Below, piece by piece: positions 32,158-43,243 of a DNA stretch of 64,000 nucleotides. How positions within the stretch are numbered: the stretch's first letter is position 1; each line of letters opens with the position of its first letter. The DNA is from Nannobrachium achirus (Eukaryota; Chordata; Actinopteri; Myctophiformes; Myctophidae). Location of the stretch: NCBI GenBank assembly GCA_963921795.1, contig OY997643.1, positions 13,217,043 to 13,281,042 on the forward strand, written 5' to 3'. A model generated the notes under the pieces. It was not told the DNA's origin. It did no database searches and saw nothing but the letters and a program-made list of their open reading frames with translations. A program made the translations under genes and the position numbers.

Positions 32158-32464
32158 TTAAAGGAGTAGTTCTCCCCCAAAATGACTTTTTTTTCTATTG
32201 ATTACTCACGCCATGGAGACTTGAGTTCAATAATATTTCTTTGTATTTGTCTCATTCCTAAGACAAAAATGATATTATAGTAAATTTACCCCCATTGATT
32301 CTGGATGGGGACCCAAATGCATTTCGGTCCCCTTCCGGAATCAATGAAATTAAGACAATAAAATGATTGTCTTAGGAATGCGACAAATACTAAAAAATAT
32401 TATTGAATTCAAGTCTCCATGGCGTGAGAAAAAAAAAACATTTTGGGGTGAACTACTCCTTTAA
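32158..32464. mobile_element. MITE family S (AAAGGAGTAGTTC ends), copy 1
   Basis: TTAAAGGAGTAGTTCTCC to GAACTACTCCTTTAA, about 307 bp, itself largely palindromic (ACTTGAGTTCAATAATA at one side, TATTGAATTCAAGT at the other). Ends resemble PIF/Harbinger-type MITEs common in fish, but the 3-bp TSD cannot be distinguished from the TTAA palindrome. Confidence 0.75.
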
Positions 32465-33116
32465 TCCCTTCTCTAAATTTAACAGTGGGGATTTTTCTCA
32501 CTTCTTCCCTGTCAAGGAAATCATAATAATCATGGCACTTTGATTCTTCCAAGGAGAAATGACAGGCATCTGAATATCTTTTTGCAACTTCGAAAAAAGT
32601 TGATTGATCAATCAACGTGTCCAGGTTTTAGTTCCTATTCTTGGCCGCGTCGTTGCGTGGGTGAAATAGGCTCTCTCTCCCTCCCTCTCCCCAGGCCCCC
32701 CAGGTTGTAGCAGACCTTAATTCAAGTGGTAGAGAATTCCAGAAGGTAGGACCATAATGACTGGTTTTAGCTAATACTCAGGCTGCAGCAGCATTTCTCA
32801 GAATCTAAATTTAGATTATATCCCTCAGATGTTAAAAGTCTTGGAGATTACTGATGTGTTACTGCTTCTGATTAAGATGTGCTTCTGATTAAGATCGGCA
32901 TCCAAAATTACACTCAAGTTTTTGAACATGCCTCAAAGCCAACACACTTGGGGGACTCACTAAAAGAACCCGTTTTTGGAAAGATATCAGTGTTATATTG
33001 AATGAGATCATGTGGTATAGTTTGCAGAAACAGAAGTCGTACTAGTCATCAGCATAAGAGTCAGATGTGTCATCTTAATGCTGATGAAGACACATTGTAT
33101 ACTATAGTGTTTAGGT
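32465..33116. other. Unassigned DNA
   Basis: No exon or repeat terminus supported. Confidence 0.4.
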
Positions 33117-33354
33117 CAGTGGTTCCCAAAGTGGGGTCCGGGGACCCCCAGGGGTCCTTGGGGGGGCGGCGTCAGGGGGTCCCCAGTTGAATTAGGTAAT
33201 ACAGCGTCACAATAAGTGTAAGCACTTTATACATTTATACTATGGCTATTAAAAATTGCAGATGTACAAGCTCGCAGCACAGCATGAAGTGACACACAAC
33301 TTCTTTTTTTTCTGAAAATATTTTGAATTATATGTAACGGAGGTGATTCGAACC

Positions 33355-33423
33355 TCCCCACCCGGCATCGAACCCGGGTCTCCCGTGTGAAAGTCCAATA
33401 TCTTAACCATTACTCCAAAGGGA
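33355..33423 (-). pseudogene. tRNA-Glu-like sequence (tRNA pseudogene or SINE head)
   Basis: On the minus strand: a D-arm region GGAGTAATGGTTAAGAT (A box), an anticodon loop CTTTCAC that would read TTC (Glu), and CCCGGGTTCGATGCCGGG, a good T-arm/B box. The acceptor stem pairs for only about four bases, so a functional tRNA is unlikely. Confidence 0.55.
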
Positions 33424-33470
33424 TGGAACAAGGGCAGACACTAGACTTTTGAGGCTTCAGGCTGGGGCTG

Positions 33471-33593
<123 letters not shown>

Positions 33594-33896
33594 CACATTT
33601 TCTCTTCTGGGGGTCCCTGGTATTAAACATGTTCAGGCAATGGTCCGTGGCCAAATAAAGACATCAATTTGAGGTTCCTTGACAAAACAAAAAACAAAAA
33701 AAAAAACATTTGAGAAGCACTGGGTTTAGGTGAGACTGAATGTTCCAACACCCAATTGATCTTGTTGTTAATCACTCTCCGACTGGGGCATCGAGCCGGC
33801 AGGAACGGTGGTCAATGGATGAAAGGGAAAAAACGGCCTCGCATCGATCTTGGTGTGTTGTGTGTGTGTGCATTACGCAGCACTGTGTGTTGCTGT

Positions 33897-34363
33897 CAGG
33901 GACATGCTGGGCCCCTGATTCAGCCCAGGAAAAAGAGTTGGAAAGGCCCTCATTGCGCGCTATAGAGAGAGATCTCTCTTGTATGTCCAAAACCGTTTGT
34001 TTTGTATTTATCATTTTAAAAATGATTTAAACTAGTGAAAACAGCCGATCTACAAGCACACAACGCCTCGCACCGCGAGGCGTTGTGTGCTTGTAGATCG
34101 GCTGTTTTCACTACTTTTGTGCAACAGCCTTGTATGATGAAGCAGGGCTTTGCTTTGCGAAGAAATGTATACATTTGAATCTTGGAGATACGAGGTTTCT
34201 GACCGACAGTGACGATTTACTTTGTTGGCCACCCAGCCCCCAAAATGGAACGAAGGCCGACATTCTATTTATTTATTTTTCCTAATGGCCGGCCTGGACC
34301 GGCCGGGAATGAACCGGCCGTTCGGGAGTTGTCCCCCTTTTCCCAATGGCCAGCACGTCCCTG
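33897..34363 (+). mobile_element. hAT-like family M with nested D, TSD 7/8
   Basis: CAGGGACATGCTGGG to CCAGCACGTCCCTG; flanks GTTGCTGT and ATTGCTGT. Element D (from about 33979 to 34216) lacks its left tip, joined straight to M's TATAGAGAGAGATC palindrome. The D hairpin 34033-34113 is perfect: 39-bp arms with a 3-base apex. Confidence 0.9.
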
Positions 34364-35371
34364 ATTGCTGTAAAAGTGTCCCCCCACCTCGGTGACATGC
34401 AAGGTGACAGCATGCCATGTGTGCCGGGACCTTCTGGGCCTCATGCATAATGCTCTTTGTGTTGCCCAGGAAGGATGGACGAGGACATGGAGAGTGAGGA
34501 GTCTGCTCCAGAATCTTAAGTTGATCCCAGTTGGTTTCTCTTTACATTTCTCCTCTCCAACATATCTGTATGGGTGTACTTACTAGTGCATGCCCCTAAT
34601 GTGACTTTGGGGTAGGAGGGTAGAAAAGGAGAAAAGAAAAGATTGATATTGTTATGAAGAATTCATATTCATCCCACGTTGATATAGTCGGGCAGCGGGA
34701 GCAAGGGGGAAAAAAGTATCCACATAAATGTATACATACATAAATATATAAAAAATATATAGAGGGGCCCCCCTGGTGAAGGCTTAGCCCACCCTAAACC
34801 CCCAAATATATTCAAATATATTTGAATATGTGAAAGACAATTGACTGACTTCTATGTAAACCATACTATGAAATCATACTTTTTATGCTGGAAAGCACCT
34901 TCAGCCCCACAAAATCCCTATCTAATCACCTACAGTCCACATATTTGGACCTGGCATCTGCCAATGATCTGGTCTGTTCAGTTATCCATACCATAAGCGA
35001 GAGGATCTCGTTTGTCGTATATTAGTATTATTCATTATTATTGTTTGTTGACAAAACTCATTTGCCCCTGCTGCTCTAAAAAAGTCAGCCCCCCCATAGC
35101 CCCCCCAGTCACAATTCTCTGGAGCCGCCGCTGTTCGTTACATGTACCGGTACATACATTCACAGGGTCAACATTATTACATCATTTTGATAATCACACT
35201 TTAGTCCATTTCAAATATTCGTGGCGTCATTTCGTTGGGTTTTATATTCAGTCCATTTCTCCCATTTCTCAAGGAACAGTTCTTCTTGTATCCTGAGTTT
35301 GTGTGTACATACATCTCTCAAATATATTTCCTCCACAATGCACAGCCACTGCTCACAATTTGGAGGGTCAC
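34364..35371. other. Unassigned DNA
   Basis: AT-rich with a C run near 35090. No exon or repeat terminus supported. Confidence 0.4.
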
Positions 35372-35816
35372 TTGATTGATTGATTGATTGAAGGCTTTAT
35401 TAGAAGTTTGCATAGGAAAAGGTACAGTTTCATGACGGTACAGTTCACTGGTACAAGGTCTACTAAAAGGAGATCCTGAAAAGACTTAGCTTATTTCAAC
35501 AGGAAACCATTAAAGTATCTCATATAACATTGAATGACAGACGAATAGAACACAGTACTATGCAGTAGATATGTAAAGAGAAGAAAATGAGAGAGAAAAA
35601 AAAAGAGAAAACAGTAAGTCTAAACAAACAGTAAGTATATACAAAGAAGGGGCAGGGGAAATTAAGTCACCCAGAGGCGGCACAGCAGTTAAGGTTACAG
35701 GACAGTAAGAAAAAGAAAAAGGACTGTTGTGTACAGCCGAGCGACAAAAACAAACAAGTAAGAAGAAACAACAATACAGGAGAATCAACCATACAGAGCA
35801 ATTAGTTAAGTTAATA

Positions 35817-35857
<41 letters not shown>

Positions 35858-36660
35858 GTCGAGAACAGTTTGAAAAAGAAAAAAACACAACACAACAAAA
35901 GAATAGTAGTGCTTAACGTTTCTATAATGGATTGCAATTTTAAGTGACTTTTCTAAGCATATTGCAAACTCAAAGAACTTACAATGGTCCATTCATCCAA
36001 ACATTAGGAACTACTTATCAACACAGTGCCAAAAATATATATACACAAATATACAGTAGGTCTATACATAGGCGTCTGCACCAAGACAATAATGATAATG
36101 CTTAGCCTAAATAAAAATAAAAGTGCAGAACCAAAAAAAAGTGTCCAAAAGTCTGTGCAAAAAAAAAAGAAGTGACCAGTGTCGAGACTCGAGTCACAAC
36201 AAAGAAAAAGAAAAACGCAGATGGATGCCCCTCTCCGCAATTCCAAGAAGCATGGGGGAAAGTCATTTGGATGGCACGGGATGGAACAATATTTTAATAT
36301 TGTGCGCGCGTTGCAATCGTCCGTTCCGAGCCTCGGTACAGCGGCTCCTCCGCCGTCTTGGCCCACGTACACCACGGACCACCACAGCGTCAGCGCCCCC
36401 GGTCAATGAAACAAGTTTCCACGGCCAGGGCGCCTCCGCCTCCGCCCACGTAACTCCGCCGCCGTTACCCGGACCCAGAGCTCTGCCCGGACCTCCACAG
36501 CGACCGCACCTCCGATCCATGTCACGAGCCTCCACGGCGAGGGCTCCTCCGGTCCAAGTTACGGGCTTTCACGGCGACAGTGCGTCTGGGCCTCCTCTCC
36601 TTCCTGCGTCGAGCTTCGCGCGACTCTGGATCTGACTCCCGCCGCCATGTTTGCTTGCAA
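35372..36660 (-). mobile_element. Retroposon-like block: CpG-rich head, AATAAA and (TCAA)n tail
   Basis: Read on the minus strand, it opens with CpG-rich DNA (about 36660-36300) containing AACATGGCGGCGGG and degenerate repeats of about 60 bp around CACGGCGAGGGC/CACGGCCAGGGC, becomes A/T-rich, and ends TTCTAATAAAGCC followed by (TCAA)n at 35372. A non-LTR retroposon with a GC-rich 5' leader fits; no reverse transcriptase frame is present. Alternatively the CpG-rich part is a host promoter. Confidence 0.35.
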
Positions 36661-37229
36661 CCAAACAAGGTCCATGTACACGTCTCCATGGCTACGGCAC
36701 CAACAGACTAGTTCTCCATAAAAAACACCCAGGCAATGAGCCAGTCGCGTTACCCAGGGCCACACGCTTAAGACAGGCTAGACGGATAAAGGTAGGCCGC
36801 TGTTTCGTATGCTTTGTTCCACGCAAGGAACAAAGGCCCTTCCCCAATTTTCCGCCAGCCGATCAGAAAAAAACACGAAAACAATACTAAACTACTATAT
36901 ACACGAATAAAACAAAGTTCCTCAAGACATGCCCAGCTTGGCCAATGTGATGAGTCACCGCAAGAAAAAAAGAAGACAGGAAAAAAAGCAAGAAAAAGAG
37001 AAAGTAGGAAAAAACTGCAGAGCCGAAACTGAGATGCGACTGCTTCCCTCAAGGGGCGCAAATCAAAAAAATACTTTTACTTTTATACCACAATCTTGTT
37101 ATTGCTTTTTTGCTGGCTGCCAGCAGCACCTTGACCAGATACATGTCATCTCCATGTGTGGTACATGTATGGTATCCACATCATTTACACATGACATACT
37201 GTATGTATCCATTCCATACAGAATGTACA
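36661..37229. other. Unassigned DNA
   Basis: A-rich minus/plus frames only; no exon recognised. Confidence 0.4.
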
Positions 37230-37356
37230 CAGTGGCGTCAGTTCAGCAAAAGCTAGGGTATGGCAAAGATGGGACATGGAGTCCTCATGCGCATGCCCGC
37301 AGGTTTTGTCAGTTTTTCCCCGGGTTTCTACGCTTCTTGGGCTGGATATGGCAGCC
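37230..37356 (+). mobile_element. hAT-like family J fragment lacking the hairpin
   Basis: CAGTGGCGTCAGTTC and GGTATGGCAAAGATG, then a jump to GGTTTTGTCAGTTTTT and TTGGGCTGGATATGG. The hairpin and about 80 flanking bases present in the copies at 39724 and 57923 are missing, replaced by CGCATGCCCGCA. The right part of J is absent. Confidence 0.7.
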
Positions 37357-37371
37357 TGGTAGGGCCGCCAA

Positions 37372-37452
37372 TAGGGGGGGACAAAGGGTACTGTTGTTGT
37401 CCCCCCCCCCCCCCCCCCGAAAAGGGGGGGCCCTGCGGAGGGGGGGGCCCCC
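37372..37452. repeat. G and C homopolymer cluster
   Basis: Runs of 7-16 G or C, partly self-complementary (GGGGGGG...CCCCCCC), and possible G-quadruplex DNA. Assembly errors are likely here. Confidence 0.8.
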
Positions 37453-37642
37453 GTTGAACGTGACTTGGGAGCAGTCTAGTTTGTGTAGGAAACATTTGAG
37501 TGACTGTGAAAGAACGTTCTCCCAAGGTAAGATTAAGACATCATGCTTTATATTAAAAAAAATGAATAATTTCCTGTGAAAAACCCGTATTTTTCTTCCC
37601 CCGCTATGCGCGAACGAGAAACCGAGGGAATCGGCATGTTGT

Positions 37643-37648
37643 ACGTGA

Positions 37649-37688
<40 letters not shown>

Positions 37689-37760
37689 ATTTTATTACAC
37701 ACAAATGCTAGAACAGCACAAGTTCGGTACAGTCAAACCTTGCTTAAAAGGAACACCCCA
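37643..37760 (-). mobile_element. Retroposon 3' tail with (TCAA)n
   Basis: On the minus strand GTAATAAAATAATCAATC: an AATAAA signal followed by about ten TCAA units. Similar tails at 35372 and 19538. Confidence 0.45.
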
Positions 37761-37912
37761 AAACAGTCCTTGCGGTCGTGTTTCCGTTGTAGGTAATTGG
37801 TATTCAATTCATCAACATATAAAGTAGCATCAAAAAACGTTCAATAGGCCTAGCATAAAACACTACACGTACAGAGTAGGGGGAAAGGTGGGGGAAGAGG
37901 TGGGGGGGTAAA

Positions 37913-38458
37913 TTAACCCATTTAGGCCTAGAATTATTGAATGCTTTAACCAGGTGCCGCGCTGCGAGCTTGTAGATCTGCTATTTTTGAAAAAGTCGTG
38001 AAAATGTGTGCAAAATCTTTGAATGTATGTATTTTTCAAAGCGAACGTTTGAAACTCAAATTTGCTTCTGGGGGTCCCTGGAACTAAATATTTTGAGATG
38101 GGGGTCCGTGGCCAATACATATCATTTTGGGGGTCCTTCACATGGAAACGTTTGAGAACCACTGACATAGTATTCTCTCAAGAACAGACTAACTGAGCTC
38201 CATTTAAGTGAAAAGGAACTTTTCTTGACGATGGCTGGCCAGATTGCTGTCATAGAAACACAGGTTTTTTCAAAAAATCTTAGAAGGATTCAAAAGACAC
38301 TTAAAGAATCGGGTCAAAATTCTAATTTTCACGATTTTTCAAAAATAGCAGATCTACAAGCTCGCAGCGCGGCACTCGGTGCCGCGCTGTGAGCTTGTAT
38401 ATCTGCTATTTTTCACAGTTAAAGCATAAAATAATGATACACAATACCCGTTCTAAAG
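37913..38458 (+). mobile_element. piggyBac-like family C with first hairpin cut at its apex
   Basis: TTAACCCATTTAGGCC at the left; the right terminus is missing after CCCGTTCTAAA. The left hairpin retains only the part from GTGCCGCGCTG onward (37954), the right hairpin 38341-38413 is complete. Closely related to 17899 and 61194. Confidence 0.82.
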
Positions 38459-38529
38459 GTGCAGAGTATCAGACAGTGTCAGGTTCACACAAGGTAAGAA
38501 CAAAGGGGTTCCACCACGTCTCAGGAGCG

Positions 38530-38632
38530 AGAACGTTTGGATGTCAAATTGTCAATACATCTTCACCAGGTCATGACCTGATGAGGATGTATTGACAAGA
38601 TGTATTGACATCGAAACGTTGTCACGTGATTT
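38530..38632 (+). ncRNA. Hammerhead-ribozyme-like motif, probably a retroelement remnant
   Basis: Plus strand: CATGAC, CTGATGA (38578-38584), a stem with GATGT/ACATC, then GAAACGTTGTCACG. Stem I could pair CATGAC with GTCACG (one mismatch). A 13-base duplication (GATGTATTGACAA) enlarges the stem II loop. The sequence is a partial palindrome around GTCATGAC, and the opposite strand has core mutations. Hammerheads are known in Penelope-like elements; this copy may be inactive. Confidence 0.35.
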
Positions 38633-38964
38633 GCCAGCAAACTGCTTTAATTGTCTCCAGTTTTCTCCAGTGCCTTCATCTTTCTTCTCCACCAAAGGTA
38701 ACTTTCACTGGTATAATCCGCAGCAAAAGTCCAAGACCAGCCTATAATGAGAGGCGAACCAATCACCAATATGCCACCGCCGCCAATAAAAATCAAAGAC
38801 AAATTGTCCTAGCTTGCTGCATCATTTATTGACATGGCCTCTGCCTGAGGGAGCTTCAAATGTGAGAAAATCAAACATGAGAAAATAGGAGAAAAAAAGT
38901 AGAATAGTGGTTGGAAACATACAACTGAAAAAAAGAAGGATACGCTTTGATAGAAAATCTAAGC

Positions 38965-39564
38965 CAGGGGTTCCAAACTTTTTTGTCTCAGGGCACCCCA
39001 TAAATATTTTTTTAATCCGAGGCACCACTACATTATCATTTTCACTCCCAGCACCTTATATTTATAGCATATCGTCGTTGTCGGGTGGAAACCCAACACA
39101 GTCTCACATCGACGAAACCTTGTATGTGCAAAACCGTTTTCTATTTATCATCTAGAAATTGGACTAAACTAGTGAAAACAGCAGATCTACAAGCACACAA
39201 CGCCTCGCATCGCGAGGCGTTGTGTGCTTGTAGATCGGCTGTTTTCACTAGTTTTGTGCGACAGTCTTGTATGATGAAGCAGGGCTTTGCTTTACCAAAA
39301 GACGTACACATTTGAAACTTGGAGATACAAGGTTTCTGCCCAACAGTGACAATATTTTTGTGATTATGTTGCGAGGAAAATGTTGAGATAATAATAGCCA
39401 TTTTGGTTAGAACTGACTGAAAATAACGTTTTCAGTCAGTTAAAATGATACTAAAACTAAAGTGTCCAAATAAATTCCATATATTATTAAAATTATCTCA
39501 CGGCACCCCTGGACTGCCGTCACGGCACCCCAGGGTGCCCCGTCACCCACTTTGAAAACCCCTG
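38965..39564 (+). mobile_element. hAT-like element Q with nested D
   Basis: CAGGGGTTCCAAAC to TTTGAAAACCCCTG, flanks ATCTAAGC and CTCTAAGC (7 of 8). Contains GGGCACCCC/GGCACCCC blocks near both ends. Element D lies inside. Confidence 0.85.
39066..39352 (+). mobile_element. Element D nested in Q
   Basis: ATATCGTCGTTGTCGGG to CCCAACAGTGACAATAT. The left side contains a 25-bp extra stretch (CCCAACACAGTCTCAC...). Hairpin 39168-39252 with ACTAGTGAAAACAGC/GCTGTTTTCACTAGT; left CAGATC against right GATCGG is the recurrent single mismatch. Confidence 0.85.
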
Positions 39565-39723
39565 CTCTAAGCTAAGACGTGTCGAACGTGACAGCATGCA
39601 GTGGTGTGTTCTAGAATTCTTTTGAGGTCAATTCCTGTGGCCAGGGCACATGTCAGTGCATAATGCCTATCAGACACGTTACTTTGAACGGTTCACGAGG
39701 GCATATATGCCTATGCTCGTTCT

Positions 39724-40297
39724 CAGTGGCGTCAGTTCAGCAAAAGCTAGGGTATGGCAAAGATGTCCTCATGGATAAGAGGCATTACATTTTGTACCAC
39801 GCAGTTATATTGTGAAAATAGGCGATCTACATGCTCACAACGCCTCGCGCTGCGAGACGTTGTGAGCATGTAGATCGCCTATTTTCACAATGTCTGAAAA
39901 AAAAAATACTAATTTTGGCTGTTTTTTTACACAGGTTTCTACGGTTTATCGGGCTGGATATGGCAGCCTGGAACGGTTGTTCAAGTGCAGCTAAACTTGG
40001 CATGTTAGTAATGTGCCACAGTTAACAATAATGCATTGCACCTGTGCAGCTGACCTGCGGAACCTGGGAATATACCATTTTGTCAAGATGGGGAGAAGTG
40101 TGGAGAATAGTTAACGTGACCATTTTGTTACATTTTGCATTTCTAGTTATTTTACTGTAATTTAACAACATAATAACCTGCACAGATAGACAAAGAGACA
40201 TTCATGGATTTATATTTAAACGTAACTTTTATTTCCCCCCCCCTGGACCCAGGGTATGGCAGCTGCATACCCCTGCCATACCCAATTGACGCCCCTG
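39724..40297 (+). mobile_element. hAT-like family J, perfect TSD
   Basis: CAGTGGCGTCAGTTC to CAATTGACGCCCCTG with CTCGTTCT at 39716-39723 and 40298-40305. The hairpin 39809-39891 carries a paired change, AGGCGATC/GATCGCCT. The approach to the hairpin (TATATTGTGAAAATAG) resembles family B in reverse, so J seems to have captured a B piece. Confidence 0.9.
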
Positions 40298-40305
40298 CTC
40301 GTTCT

Positions 40306-40535
40306 AAAAAGAAATCTTCACAGCATACGACGTGTGCCCAAGTATCAGGTAACACAGCACTGAATATAAGGAAGAATGTTTTGTGCAGGTGAAGCGTCTC
40401 AGCAGTTGATTAAGGTTAAGATTAAGGTTAGAAATACATTTAGGATTACGCATATCGTTTTTAGGTTAAGATTAGGAATAGGGTTGGGTTTTGGCTCCGT
40501 TTTACTGAGATTAAGGTTGGGAACCAGGTTAGGTT
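40306..40535. repeat. Degenerate GGTTA-rich sequence
   Basis: From 40407 to 40535 there are many AAGGTTA/TAGGTTA words (GATTAAGGTTAAGATTAAGG, ATAGGGTTGGG), next to element O whose interior has CCTAACCCTAACC. Confidence 0.6.
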
Positions 40536-40758
40536 TAAAGGAGCTATAGTCAACTTTTTGGCTGACACTATGTTTACATCCTAGTCTAATCTTTGATAGT
40601 GTTAGACTAGGATGTAAACAAAGTGTCAGCCTGACAATGGCCAAAATGATTATTTTATCATTAACCTAACCCTAACCATTCTTTTATAAAATATTTTCGA
40701 AACATTCTTTTTATTTTAGCATCCGTTTTTCAAGAAAAAGTTGACTATAGCTCCTTTA
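40536..40758. mobile_element. Foldback element O (AAAGGAGCTATAGTC ends)
   Basis: TTTAAAGGAGCTATAGTC to GACTATAGCTCCTTTAA, arms about 25 bp, with a second inverted repeat inside (CTGACACTATGTTTACATCC / GGATGTAAACAAAGTGTCAG). Contains CCTAACCCTAACC near 40665. Confidence 0.75.
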
Positions 40759-41099
40759 ACCGTTTTTAGGCATAGTTTACAGAGGTATACAAGGATATTA
40801 AGGATCTCAATGGAAAATAACAATAAGCCTTGCCTTACCCGAGTTTCCTTTCAGTTGAAACTGTACCTTTTCCTATCCAAAACTTCTAATAAATACCTCA
40901 ATCTATCATTCAAAAGGCATACACCATCAGCCCAGGCGAGTTTCTTTCCGGTGACTCTTCTGGTATTCGTTCTAATGGGGAGGGCACTAGTAAAGACAGT
41001 TTGTGAGCCACTGTGACTAAGTCTGGAGACTGCAAACATCCCTGATGTGGCCTTTTTCTGTGGTGGCATGAGAACAAAGGCATCTTCTTCCTCAGGAGG
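40759..41099. other. Unassigned DNA
   Basis: No exon or repeat terminus supported. Confidence 0.4.
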
Positions 41100-41100
41100 C

Positions 41101-41160
41101 AGTTGTTTCTCTCTGTCTCTCTGTCTCTCTGTCTCTCTGTCTCGCTCTCTCTCTCTCTCT
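41101..41160. repeat. CT/CTGT microsatellite
   Basis: CTGTCTCT units, then CT units, directly before family K. Confidence 0.9.
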
Positions 41161-41650
41161 CAGTGTTGATTTCGCCGACAAACTATGACGAAAAATGTTT
41201 GTCGACTGCGTTTTTTTCACTGACGAAAACGAAATAAAAACTAAGCTGTGATGACTAAAACTAAGACTAAATATATTGACAATTTCGTCAACCAAATAAA
41301 AACTAGACTAAAACGTTAGGGAGGGGACTAGTGGAGAAGAGAGTCATTTTATGTTTGGTTGCTCTCAGGTGTTGCGTGCTGAAAATAGCAGATCTACAAG
41401 CTCACAACGCGTCGCAGTAGATTGGCTATTTTCAGCACGGAACCAAGTGTAAAATCAGTCATTACGATGCCATCAAGGCCTGCCAAAATACATTTTAGTT
41501 GACTAAATCAACTGTAGATTTAGTCGCCTAAAATCTTATGATATTTAGTCGACTAAAATTAGACTCAAACTAAAACATTTCCGGTGACTAAATTATGACT
41601 AAAACTAAAAGACATTTTATTCAAAAGACTATGACTAAAACTATATCAAA
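41161..41650 (+). mobile_element. Family K repeat (GACTAAAACTAA-rich) with hairpin
   Basis: Starts AGTGTTGATTTCGCCGAC and continues with ACTAAAACT and TTAGTCGACTAAAAT words known from a common fish repeat. The hairpin at 41376-41438 has its own outer stem GTGCTGAAAATAGC/GCTATTTTCAGCAC and a shortened centre (GCGTCGCAG). Confidence 0.7.
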
Positions 41651-41670
41651 ATTTGCTGTCAAAAACAACA

Positions 41671-41862
<192 letters not shown>

Positions 41863-41879
41863 CACACATTCTCACACTC

Positions 41880-42627
41880 TCACTTCCCCTTTGCTTCCCC
41901 GTTAATTTACCTTCATCTCGGTGTGTTGAGGACTTCTTTCCTCGGTAATAAGACTTGACCTCCAAGTTTATGGATGAAATTCACGACTCGAGGGTGATTC
42001 ACGCCAGCCAGTGCTCATCTCAGATATCGACTGATGATATAAGACGTGATGACATAAAGCCAGATCACATTTTTGTGGTAAAAACTGGTGTAAGATTGGA
42101 GTGAAATGAACGCTTTAAGTTTAGTCATAGCGGTATATTTCAACCTCTCTAGAAAGTACGACTGCTTGAGTGATAAATTATTCTTTAAATATCATTATGC
42201 TGTTTCATTACATAATGCCATGCGGACCATTAGCCTGTCGTGGCCACATTTACAACTCCATAAATTATTAATCACTCTCCTCCTTTCATCACAGCTGGAA
42301 TGCTCTACCTGATTTGCAAGTTCCATGCGAGAAAACACTGACAGCCCAAATACTACCAGCCCACCTCAACACACAGAACGCCATAATCAAAGCCGGGTGT
42401 AATAAGATTAGAAAAACAACCTCAACTCAATGGAAATATGATTGACAGGCAGCAGCTTGTTAATTGGTTAAAAAAATGTACCTTCATATATTTTCCTCAA
42501 AATGTATATATTTTTCTCAAAATGTAGAGAGTAGCCAACTATTATTTCCCCTTTCTCTCATGTAATTTTGTCATTTTGCTCCATACACTTATTATCTCCG
42601 CTATGCTGGAACAGTTGTGATTTGTCA
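41880..42627. other. Repeat-free stretch, possible conserved non-coding DNA
   Basis: 42040-42480 is free of the window's repeats and contains homeodomain-like AT cores (CATAAATTATTAATCAC, CTTGTTAATTGG) and CATTACATAATG. No open frame. That it is conserved is a guess. Confidence 0.3.
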
Positions 42628-43040
42628 GTTTAATTCTTTTAAATTGACAACTTGAACCCTCGCATCCCAATTCTGAGGAGAACTTTGGCCAAAAATAGCA
42701 GATCTACAAGCTCTCAACGCCTCGCAAAAGGCAAGGAGTTGAGAGCTTGTAGATCGGCTATTTTCGGCAAATAGGTCTGGTGTAGAGGTAAAGAAAGAGC
42801 AGACCAAGTGAAAGGCAAAGTTTAGTAAGTAACAACGATTTAAGTGGTTAAAAGTCTGAAAAAAGCACATTAACACGAATCTAACATACATAGACTGATG
42901 GCAGTGCTGTCAAACAAGTCTATGAATCTATCTATGAAATCAATGAAAATCTGTATCACACCTTTATACAACATGTAGAGGGGGTCCCTGCTTCACCTCT
43001 CTCAACTAAGGGGTCCTTGGCCTGAAAAAAGACCCCTGGT
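42628..43040 (-). mobile_element. hAT-like family A with well-formed hairpin
   Basis: Matches A0 and 8930 throughout; ends near GCCTGAAAAAAGACCCCTGG. Hairpin 42688-42768 (GGCCAAAAATAGCAG ... CGGCTATTTTCGGC) with a longer GCAAAAGGCAAG apex. The left terminus is eroded. Confidence 0.78.
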
Positions 43041-43243
43041 ATATATGGATAATCAGCTAACCCATGTAACTTGTAGGATTCAAAACCACCATAGTCTCTG
43101 CAGTGGTGACAGGAACTTCCCCCCTGTGCCACCCAAGAGCTGGTTTCATGAGATTTGAGTTCTACCAATAACAAGATTCCAAATCTACATGCCAACCATA
43201 CAAGGATGTGTAAAATTAGAGCTATAATATGGATATTGTTAAA

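Noticed and set aside
33355-33423. Functional tRNA-Glu gene
   Set aside because: The acceptor stem pairs for only about four bases and the sequence lies inside a hAT-like element; kept only as a pseudogene or SINE head.
36123-36635. 170-codon frame on the plus strand through the CpG-rich block
   Set aside because: Proline/alanine-rich translation of a GC-rich repeat, with overlapping open frames in other phases and no matching domain.
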